From Bacteroidota bacterium (GTDB lineage Bacteria > Bacteroidota > Bacteroidia > Bacteroidales > F082), in NCBI GenBank assembly GCA_002686705.1, contig NYYH01000014.1, positions 51,774 to 115,773 of the forward strand: a stretch of 64,000 nt of DNA, in the 5' to 3' direction. The position numbers were made by a program, and so were the translations under genes. Of this stretch, positions 55,905 through 63,342 are shown one piece after another. Every line of letters starts with the position of its first letter. Position 1 is the first letter of the stretch. The notes beneath the pieces were generated by a model, which was not told the DNA's origin, made no database searches, and saw only the letters and a program-made list of their open reading frames with translations.

Positions 55905-57293
55905 GTGAAAAGATTTTATTTAGGCGTAGATTTAGGATCGACAACCTCTAAAGCCATTATTATAAACGAGAAAGACGAAATAATTGGAAGGGGAATTACA
56001 AACACCAGAGCAAATTATCGTGTAGCTGTTGAGATTGCCAAATTAGAAGCAATATTTAATGCTAGATTTCATTTGTTAAAAAAGCAGCTAGAAGGTGAGA
56101 TTAATCAGAATCCAAAATTTAAAAAATATGTTGATGAAATAGAAGCCGCTTTTCAATACTTACAGTTTAAAAAAAGAAGTGATATATTTTATTCGGCATT
56201 ATTAGAAACGGCAAAACAATCGTTTTCAGATGAAGTTAAAGACAAAATAATTAAGCATATTGATAATATCTTTAATGAAATAAGTCCTAAATTAAAATCT
56301 GAATTTATCGATGGTGACCTGGCAACCTCAAACCAATTTTTTCGAGATATAATGAGCGAAAAGTATAATGAAGAGATTGAGAAAATAGAGAAAGAACTTT
56401 TTGAACCAATGATGTTGACATATGACAAAAGTATTACACCTGTCGAAAATGAAATGGTAGAATACGATTTTAAAGATTTGATCTATAGCGCCATGGATTT
56501 GCTAAAAGAAATTCATAAAGGTCGTTCGGAAAAATCACCTAAAAAGGTAAGTGGCCATTTCGATGCTGAGTTTAATATACTAACTGGAAATTATAAAAAA
56601 GGATCCTATTCCTTAAAAAAACATATTGATTATATTTCAGATTTTGAATTTAATATAGCAAACATGGTTGGAACTGGTTATGGACGAGCTTTGTTACCTT
56701 TTCCTGAGGATTCTATAAAATCGGAGATTTTGTGTCATGCGTTTGGAGCACATGCAATATTTCCTTACACCCGAACAGTATTAGACATTGGCGGACAAGA
56801 TACTAAGGCTATTCAGGTAGATAAATATGGACTCGTTACCAGCTTTAACATGAATGACCGATGCGCTGCTGGCTGTGGAAGGTATTTGGGATATATTGCT
56901 GATGAATTCAGTATATCTCTAAACGAGCTTGGTCCGGAAGCTCTTGAAGCTGAAAAGGAAGTAACCATTTGTTCAACTTGTACTGTTTTTGCTGGAGCAG
57001 AAGTTAGGGAATTACTTAATGTTGGAGAAAAACGATCTAATATTCTAGCCGGACTTCATAAATCAATAGTTATGAGGGCTATGTCATTAATAGCTCGTTC
57101 GGGCGGAGTAAAAAATGAATTTACATTCACCGGAGGCGTTGCTCGAAATCAGGCAGTATTAAAATATGTAGGGCAAATGGTTCACGATAGTTATGGAAAA
57201 GACATTAAAATTAATATTGGATCAGATTCAATTTTTATGGGGGCATTGGGAGGCGCAATGTTTGCCAGAAGAGCATCTTTAAAAAAGAACTAA
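55905..57293 (+). CDS. bcrA: Benzoyl-CoA reductase-like ATPase subunit BcrA with large insertion
   Basis: A 462-residue BadF/BadG-type ATPase of the ASKHA fold; it couples ATP hydrolysis to electron transfer into BcrBC. The phosphate loops are GVDLGSTTSKAII (7-19) and LDIGGQDTKAI (293-303). The bridging 4Fe-4S cluster ligands are C320 (NDRCAAGCGR) and C359 or C356 (TICSTCTVFAGAEV). Residues about 45-215 are a long charged helical insertion, also present in Thauera-type BcrA and absent from HgdC-type activators. The start is GTG. It forms a heterodimer with the next gene's product by analogy. Confidence 0.87.
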   Translation: MKRFYLGVDLGSTTSKAIIINEKDEIIGRGITNTRANYRVAVEIAKLEAIFNARFHLLKKQLEGEINQNPKFKKYVDEIEAAFQYLQFKKRSDIFYSALLETAKQSFSDEVKDKIIKHIDNIFNEISPKLKSEFIDGDLATSNQFFRDIMSEKYNEEIEKIEKELFEPMMLTYDKSITPVENEMVEYDFKDLIYSAMDLLKEIHKGRSEKSPKKVSGHFDAEFNILTGNYKKGSYSLKKHIDYISDFEFNIANMVGTGYGRALLPFPEDSIKSEILCHAFGAHAIFPYTRTVLDIGGQDTKAIQVDKYGLVTSFNMNDRCAAGCGRYLGYIADEFSISLNELGPEALEAEKEVTICSTCTVFAGAEVRELLNVGEKRSNILAGLHKSIVMRAMSLIARSGGVKNEFTFTGGVARNQAVLKYVGQMVHDSYGKDIKINIGSDSIFMGALGGAMFARRASLKKN

Positions 57294-57310
57294 ATAAATT
57301 TCTACAAAAA

Positions 57311-58153
57311 ATGGACGAAAGAATTTTTACAATTGGAATTGATGTAGGAAGTAGTTATATCAAAACCGTACTAATAGATTATTCGGATAAAATACGAGTT
57401 TTAGATAAGCATATTGATAAAATCAGAAAGAGAAATCCCGCTCTTGTAGCAGAAGATTCAATTGATTATCTTCTCGAAAAAAACAAGCTTCGTTATGACG
57501 ACATTGCTTATATCGCATCTACCGGAGAGGGTGAAATGGTTACTAAAAAAACAGGACATTTTTATAGCATGACAACCCATGCACGAGGAGCAACGTTTTT
57601 GTTCCCACAAGCTAATTATGTTGTTGATATGGGAGCTCTGTATGTTAAAGCAATTAAAATTGATAACATAGGCAGAGTGCTCGATTATAAAATGACAGGA
57701 CAATGTGCAAGTGGCTCTGGGCAATTTATTGAAAATATATCAAGATACTTAGGACTTGCAATTAGCGAAGTTGGCGAGATCTCTCTAAAATCAAAAGATC
57801 CTGAAACCCCTTCAGGAATTTGTGCTGTACTTGCGGAAACTGATGTCATTAATATGGTATCAAGAGGAGTTTCAACACCTGATATTGTTAAAGGAATTCA
57901 TATTTCTGTGGCAAACAGGGTCATTAAACTTTTAACAACATTAAAGGCTAATGGTACAATTGTATTAACCGGGGGCATGGCAGCCAATATAGGTATGGTT
58001 GAAACGGTTAAAGAATTAGCACAAAAAGCAAATATTGATCCCCAAAAAATAGTAGCTCATGCTGATTCCATCTACGCAGGTGCTTTAGGTGCTGCTATTT
58101 GGGGAGGATTCAGATATAATAAATTAAAAGTAAAAGGTGTAGCACTTGCGTAA
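57311..58153 (+). CDS. bcrD: Benzoyl-CoA reductase-like ATPase subunit BcrD
   Basis: A 280-residue ATPase of the same fold without the insertion, matching the usual size of BcrD. ATP motifs are GIDVGSSYIKTVL (9-21) and VVDMGALYVKAI. The cluster ligands are C132 (GQCASGSGQF) and C171 (SGICAVLAETDV). Note VVDMGALYVKAI in place of the usual D-I-G-G-Q-D; the second phosphate loop is altered, as in other BcrD proteins. The gene starts 17 bp after bcrA. Confidence 0.86.
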   Translation: MDERIFTIGIDVGSSYIKTVLIDYSDKIRVLDKHIDKIRKRNPALVAEDSIDYLLEKNKLRYDDIAYIASTGEGEMVTKKTGHFYSMTTHARGATFLFPQANYVVDMGALYVKAIKIDNIGRVLDYKMTGQCASGSGQFIENISRYLGLAISEVGEISLKSKDPETPSGICAVLAETDVINMVSRGVSTPDIVKGIHISVANRVIKLLTTLKANGTIVLTGGMAANIGMVETVKELAQKANIDPQKIVAHADSIYAGALGAAIWGGFRYNKLKVKGVALA

Positions 58154-58187
58154 TTGATTTAATACTAATTATTAAGAAAAAGCAAAA

Positions 58188-60311
58188 ATGAAAAACGAAA
58201 TGGATAAGGGTATATCAATGACTCATGAATTGGACTCACTTTTTAAACCTAAATCTATTGCTATTATTGGAGCATCAACTAAGGAACTATCTATTGGAAA
58301 TGTGATCATTAAAAATCTACTCCATTATGATTTCAAAGGTGCTATTTATCCTATTAATCCTAAAGCACCTGAAGTAAGAGGTCTTAAAGCCTATCCCTCA
58401 ATTTTTGATGTACCTGGAGATATTGATCTGGCACATGTGATTATCCCAAGTAGATTTGTGCCTCAAATAATAGAGGATTGTGGTAAGAAGGGGATTAAAT
58501 CAGTTATAATAAACTCTGCAGGTTTTAGTGAAATGGGTGAAGAAGGAGCTGCTCTTCAACAAGCATTCCTTGATAATGCTAAGGAGTATGGAATAAGAAT
58601 TTTTGGGCCAAATTGTCAGGGAATCATTAATACCGACCCGGATTATAAAGCATATTGTGATTTTACATTTACCTTTCCGAAGCCTGGTCATATCTCAATT
58701 GTAGCCTTAAGCGGAGGTGTTGGGGCATTAATCATGCAAAGTCTTTTTGATTTAGAAATAGGAATGCGAATGTATGCTTCCAATGGAAATGCATGTGATG
58801 TATCAATTTCGGAAGTAGTAAGTTATTATGGAGAAGACGATAAATCGAAAGCAATAATTTTATATACCGAAGGTTTTTCAAACCCGAAGGAATTCTTGGA
58901 AGTGGCAAAAATAGTTGCAAAGAAGAAGCCAATACTTGCCATGAAAGCTGGCAGGACTGAGGAAGGGGCAAAAGCAGCAGCGTCTCATACTGGCTCACTT
59001 GCAGGAGTTGATATTGCAACAGAGCTCATTTTTGAAAAAATAGGAGCCATATCATTTCATAATGAAGAAGAGATGTGTCAATCAGCAATGGCTTTCGCTA
59101 CCCAACCTATTCCGAAGGGAAATAAAGTTGGTATTATTACCAATACAGGGGGTCCTGCGGTAATTGCTACTGATGAGCTAGTAAGTGCCGGACTGGAAAT
59201 CCCAAAGCTTTCTGAAAAAGCACTTAGCAGATTGAAAGAAACTATGTTCCCAGAAGCAGCTATTGAAAATCCTATTGATGTGGTTGCAACTGCAGGTGGA
59301 AAGGAATACAGAAGCGCAATGGATGTACTAATGGATGAAGATGGCATTGACTGTATATATATAAATTTTGTTACTGCTCCTTTTGTTGATTGTGATGAGG
59401 TAGTGAGGCAAATTGTTGAAGTCAACAATTTGAAAAAGAAACCTATTGTATGTAACTTCATGACCAATATGAGTATGGAAAAGTATCAAAAAACTTCTAA
59501 AATACTAAAGGACGGTGGAGTTCCTTGTTATAGTTTTCCAACTACAGCCGCAAAAGCTCTTGGTGCACTATATAAGTATAGTTTACTGAAATCTCGAAAT
59601 ATTGGTGTAGCTCGTACCTTTCCTGATGTTGATAAAGCTATAGCAGCAAGTATTATTCAGGAAGCCAAAGATACTGAACGAGAAATTCTATCAGCCACAC
59701 AAGTATATAATTTGCTGGATGCTTATGGAATCCCAGTTGCTGATTGGCAGGTAGTTGAGAATGCAAGTGAAGCAGAAAAAGTAGCTATAGAAATTGGATT
59801 TCCTGTTGTAATTAAGGCAGATGCAGAATCTTTAGTGCATAAAAGTGATATGGGAGGGGTAGCCATAAATCTTAAAAATGCTAATGAAGTACAAACAGTA
59901 GTAAAGGACATGGAAAGGAAATTTGATGCTAAAGATTTAAAATTCTTCGTGCAGAAATTTCTTCCAGGTGGAAGAGAACTTATAACAGGTGTTAGCGCTG
60001 AACGTGATTTGGGACATCTAATTATGTTTGGAATTGGAGGCATCTATGTGGAAGTACTTAAAGATGTTGTATTCAAAATAGCACCTGTAACAGAGCTTGA
60101 AGCAAATGAAATGCTTACATCTATCAATGCTAATAAATTGTTAGATGGAGTGAGGGGAGAAAAAGGGATATACAAAAAAGGTGTTATTGAAATAATACAA
60201 CGTTTGTCACAATTAGTTACAGATTTTGCCTTAATTAAAGAAATGGACTTAAATCCCATAATGGCATTTGAAGACAGTGTATTTGTTGTTGATGCTAGAA
60301 TCAAAATTTAA
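58188..60311 (+). CDS. Acyl-CoA synthetase (ADP-forming), fused alpha-beta
   Basis: A 707-residue enzyme that interconverts acyl-CoA + ADP + Pi and acid + CoA + ATP. The CoA-binding domain (residues 20-150) has SIAIIGAS and GPNCQGIIN, followed by ligase domains with the phosphorylated histidine in AASHTGSLAG. The C-terminal ATP-grasp domain (about 490-705) has PVVIKADAESLVHKSDMGGVAINL and DLNPIM. In a catabolic cluster it could activate the aromatic acid at the cost of only one phosphate bond, or recover ATP from a product acyl-CoA. The direction is not visible from sequence. Confidence 0.9.
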   Translation: MKNEMDKGISMTHELDSLFKPKSIAIIGASTKELSIGNVIIKNLLHYDFKGAIYPINPKAPEVRGLKAYPSIFDVPGDIDLAHVIIPSRFVPQIIEDCGKKGIKSVIINSAGFSEMGEEGAALQQAFLDNAKEYGIRIFGPNCQGIINTDPDYKAYCDFTFTFPKPGHISIVALSGGVGALIMQSLFDLEIGMRMYASNGNACDVSISEVVSYYGEDDKSKAIILYTEGFSNPKEFLEVAKIVAKKKPILAMKAGRTEEGAKAAASHTGSLAGVDIATELIFEKIGAISFHNEEEMCQSAMAFATQPIPKGNKVGIITNTGGPAVIATDELVSAGLEIPKLSEKALSRLKETMFPEAAIENPIDVVATAGGKEYRSAMDVLMDEDGIDCIYINFVTAPFVDCDEVVRQIVEVNNLKKKPIVCNFMTNMSMEKYQKTSKILKDGGVPCYSFPTTAAKALGALYKYSLLKSRNIGVARTFPDVDKAIAASIIQEAKDTEREILSATQVYNLLDAYGIPVADWQVVENASEAEKVAIEIGFPVVIKADAESLVHKSDMGGVAINLKNANEVQTVVKDMERKFDAKDLKFFVQKFLPGGRELITGVSAERDLGHLIMFGIGGIYVEVLKDVVFKIAPVTELEANEMLTSINANKLLDGVRGEKGIYKKGVIEIIQRLSQLVTDFALIKEMDLNPIMAFEDSVFVVDARIKI

Positions 60312-60325
60312 TGAAATAATCAGAC

Positions 60326-61528
60326 ATGTATAAAATTGAGACAACAAAATTAATGAAGGAAATAATGGGAAATTATTTTCGTGGGATGAAGGACAGTAAG
60401 AAAAAAATTGCATGGTGTACAAGTGTAGGTCCTGCGGAATTATTACGTTCTTTTGATTTCGAAGTTCATTTTCCAGAAAATCATGGTGCCTTATTGGGAG
60501 CTACCCGTACAGCAGGGGATTTCATCCCTGAAGCTGCAAAGCTTGGATATTCAAGTGAAATTTGTTCCTATTTAACAGCTGATGTTGGATCTTATCTGAA
60601 ACAACAGACACCGCTTTTAGAACATTATGACCTGAATGGACCACCTAAACCGGATTTGATCGTTTATAATACAAATCAATGTAGAGAAGTTCAAGACTGG
60701 TTTACATATTTCGCAAGAGAGTTTAATTGTCCGGTATTTGGAATTACATCCCCTCGACATGTTAACGAAGTATCGAAGGAAGATATTAATGATGTTGCAT
60801 CTCAGTTTAAAGCTATGATTCCTATTTGTGAACAAGTTAGTGGGAACAAGTTTGATATTGACAAATTTAAAGAAACCATAAGATTAAGTAAAGAAGCTAC
60901 TGATCTTTGGAAAGAAGTATTATGGACTGCAAGTGTAACACCTTCCCCTATTAGTTTTTTTGATGCTACTATTCATATGGGACCAATTGTCGTTTTAAGA
61001 GGCACTCAAACTGCTAAAAACTATTATGATGTACTTTTAGAAGAATTAAAAGGAAATATGGATAAAGGTATTGGGTTCTTAGAAAAGGAAAAATGTCGTA
61101 TTTATTGGGAAGGAATGCCTATATGGGGAAAACTTAGGTCCTTATCGAATCTATTTTTAGAACAGAATGCCGCAGTTGTGGCCTCTACATATTGTAATAG
61201 TTGGGTTTTTGACGATTTCGATGAAAGAAATCCCTTCGAATCTTCAGCACTTGCATATACTACAATTTTTATAAACCGAAGTGAAGAAGCAAAAGAAGCA
61301 GTACTTAAAAAAATGATTCAGGATTTTAGGCTAGATGGTATAATTTTTCACGAAGCTAAAACATGTTTCAATAATTCTAATTCAAGATTTGGAATGCCTG
61401 CTAGACTTAAAGAAGAAACAGGAGTAGAAACTCTTGTTATTGAAGGTGATTTATGCGATTTAAGATTCTTTTCAGAAGAACAATCAACAATTAAAATTGA
61501 AACCTTCTTGGAACAGATATCCTCATAA
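60326..61528 (+). CDS. Second BcrB/HgdB-family protein, possible double-cubane cluster protein
   Basis: A 400-residue member of the 2-hydroxyacyl-CoA dehydratase/BCR family with nine cysteines (C31, C80, C119, C135, C168, C257, C290, C347, C377). C31 lies in AWCTSVGPAELLRSFDF, aligned with the start of BcrB; C347 in EAKTCFNNSNSRFGMP corresponds to C366 of the BcrB-like protein. It has no BcrC-like partner of its own, and a third ATPase gene lies two genes downstream. A single catalytic protein plus a single activator is the layout of double-cubane cluster proteins (DCCP). It could also be an alternative subunit for the bcr complex. Confidence 0.8.
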   Translation: MYKIETTKLMKEIMGNYFRGMKDSKKKIAWCTSVGPAELLRSFDFEVHFPENHGALLGATRTAGDFIPEAAKLGYSSEICSYLTADVGSYLKQQTPLLEHYDLNGPPKPDLIVYNTNQCREVQDWFTYFAREFNCPVFGITSPRHVNEVSKEDINDVASQFKAMIPICEQVSGNKFDIDKFKETIRLSKEATDLWKEVLWTASVTPSPISFFDATIHMGPIVVLRGTQTAKNYYDVLLEELKGNMDKGIGFLEKEKCRIYWEGMPIWGKLRSLSNLFLEQNAAVVASTYCNSWVFDDFDERNPFESSALAYTTIFINRSEEAKEAVLKKMIQDFRLDGIIFHEAKTCFNNSNSRFGMPARLKEETGVETLVIEGDLCDLRFFSEEQSTIKIETFLEQISS

Positions 61529-61545
61529 AACCAAAATAAATAACT

Positions 61546-62529
61546 ATGAAAAAAGAAATTTTTAAAGTAGGAATAGTTGGGATGGGCCCTGTAGGTATGA
61601 TTTTGGCTGTTCATTTTAAACTTGCCGGATGTGAAGTTGCTATTTGTGATATAGATAAAAGAAAAATAAATTTAATTAGAAAAGAAGGAATTGAACTTGT
61701 TGGGAAAATAAACAAAAATGCCTATTTCAAACATATATATTCATCAATACCCGAATTAATGGAACATAAGTTTGATTTGTTGATTAGTTCGGTTAAAGCT
61801 TATCATGTTGATGCGGTACTAGATCAAATTGAGGCAGCTGACCATCAAGACCTACACCTTCTTTGTGCTCAAAATGGTATCGATATTAGGATGAAATATC
61901 AAAGTCATTTTAAGGATTCCAAAATTTTAAGGATGATTGTTAATTTCGCTGGTAACCTTAATGCTCCAAATGTTGTTAATGTTACATTTTTTAATCCCCC
62001 AAATTATATTGGTTCTATCGACGATAGTAATTGTGGTTTGGCAGAGCTTGTAGCTGATATATTATCGTCCCAGGATCTTGAAACAAAAAATGCTGATTCA
62101 TTTAAAATTGCTGAAGAAGCTTGGATTAAAACTATATTGAATGCGGCTTTAAGTCCTTTATGTGGAATATCGGCCCACACTATGAAAGAAGCGATGGCAA
62201 ATCCTGACACACTTGAAATAGTTGAACAAATCATTATGGAGGCCATGGAAGTAGCTAAAGTAGAAGATGTTATATTTGAAAAGAATTTTGCAAAGCTTTG
62301 TATTAGATATCTGAAAAATGCCGGTAATCACTTCCCTTCTTTAGCGGTCGACCTTTTGAATAAACGAGAAACCGAAATAGATTACATGAATGGAAAAATT
62401 ATTGAGTATGGAAGAAAACACTATATAAAAACTCCCATAAATTTAGTTTTCACCAATTTAGTAAAAGCTATTACTCATAAGAATTTAATAGAGAACCATT
62501 CAAAAGATTCCTTTTTGGATAAAGAATAA
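61546..62529 (+). CDS. Ketopantoate-reductase-like NAD(P)-dependent dehydrogenase
   Basis: A 327-residue protein of the PanE/ApbA family. The Rossmann motif is VGIVGMGPVGMILAVHFK (8-25). The central LLISSVKAYHVDAVLDQI and LCAQNGIDI, plus the helical C-domain with KTILNAALSPLCGISAHTM, fit the family (conserved lysine and asparagine region). True PanE makes pantoate, but in catabolic clusters homologues reduce other 2-keto or cyclic ketone acids. Its place between the two parts of the second reductase suggests action on a ring-opened or ring ketone intermediate. Confidence 0.82.
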   Translation: MKKEIFKVGIVGMGPVGMILAVHFKLAGCEVAICDIDKRKINLIRKEGIELVGKINKNAYFKHIYSSIPELMEHKFDLLISSVKAYHVDAVLDQIEAADHQDLHLLCAQNGIDIRMKYQSHFKDSKILRMIVNFAGNLNAPNVVNVTFFNPPNYIGSIDDSNCGLAELVADILSSQDLETKNADSFKIAEEAWIKTILNAALSPLCGISAHTMKEAMANPDTLEIVEQIIMEAMEVAKVEDVIFEKNFAKLCIRYLKNAGNHFPSLAVDLLNKRETEIDYMNGKIIEYGRKHYIKTPINLVFTNLVKAITHKNLIENHSKDSFLDKE

Positions 62530-62540
62530 AACTCAAGCTA

Positions 62541-63296
62541 ATGTTTTTTTTAGGCGTTGATATTGGGTCGTTGTATACAAAATTAGTTGTTATAAATTCT
62601 GAGTTTGAAGTTATTTATAGCGATATTTTTAGAACCATGGCTCGTAATAACAGGAGAGATGAAATAATCAGTAAGATATATAGTGACTATAATATATCTA
62701 ATACATGTTCAACAGGATATGGCAGAAAATTATTGAAAACAGCCGATATTATTAAAACCGAACTATATTGCGCGTCTGCAGGTATAACTCAAATTTCTCC
62801 AATAGAAAAAACCATTATAGACATAGGGGGAGAGGACTTTAAATTACTTAAAAGTGGTAGTAATGGAAAGGTCATCGAGTTTTATTTGAATAGTAAATGT
62901 GCAGCAGGTACCGGTGCATTCATAACTGAAGTTGCAGAAAGAGCAGAATTGAATGTAAGCGAAATGAGCAAACTTGCGGCTAATTCAACGTCTAATAAAG
63001 AATTAAACAGTTTTTGTACAGTTTTTGCCAAAACTGAAATAATGAAATGGATTTTCGATGATACTTCTGATGAAGATTTAGCTAAAGGTATTTATATATC
63101 GATTGCTAACAGAATACAGAAAATCCCAGCAGATAATTCATTGCCTGTTTTTCTTATTGGTGGAGTAGCTGAATATCACCCTTTTTTGAAAAATGTTATT
63201 GAAGAGAAATTTAATATTCAGGTAACTATCCCACCAAATCCGCAATTAATTAATGCATTTGGTGCTGCATGTATTGCTCTGAAACAGTTTAATTAA
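62541..63296 (+). CDS. BadF/HgdC-type ATPase, third reductase activator
   Basis: A 251-residue ATPase of the same family as BcrA and BcrD, the size of HgdC or DCCP-reductase activators. ATP motifs are GVDIGSLYTKLVVI (5-18) and IIDIGGEDFKLL. The cluster ligands are C120 (NSKCAAGTGAF) and C159 (NSFCTVFAKTEI). As a homodimer it would reduce the protein encoded at 60326. It starts 12 bp after the PanE-like gene. Confidence 0.86.
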   Translation: MFFLGVDIGSLYTKLVVINSEFEVIYSDIFRTMARNNRRDEIISKIYSDYNISNTCSTGYGRKLLKTADIIKTELYCASAGITQISPIEKTIIDIGGEDFKLLKSGSNGKVIEFYLNSKCAAGTGAFITEVAERAELNVSEMSKLAANSTSNKELNSFCTVFAKTEIMKWIFDDTSDEDLAKGIYISIANRIQKIPADNSLPVFLIGGVAEYHPFLKNVIEEKFNIQVTIPPNPQLINAFGAACIALKQFN

Positions 63297-63342
63297 CAAA
63301 AAAATATTAGCACGAGTATATATTAGAGTATTCACAATATAG

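Noticed and set aside
53345..63296. Assignment of the reductase genes as 2-hydroxyglutaryl-CoA dehydratase HgdABC
   Set aside because: Two different ATPases, the C-B-A-D order, subunit lengths and the large insertion in the first ATPase fit class I benzoyl-CoA reductase better. It remains the fallback for the second pair.
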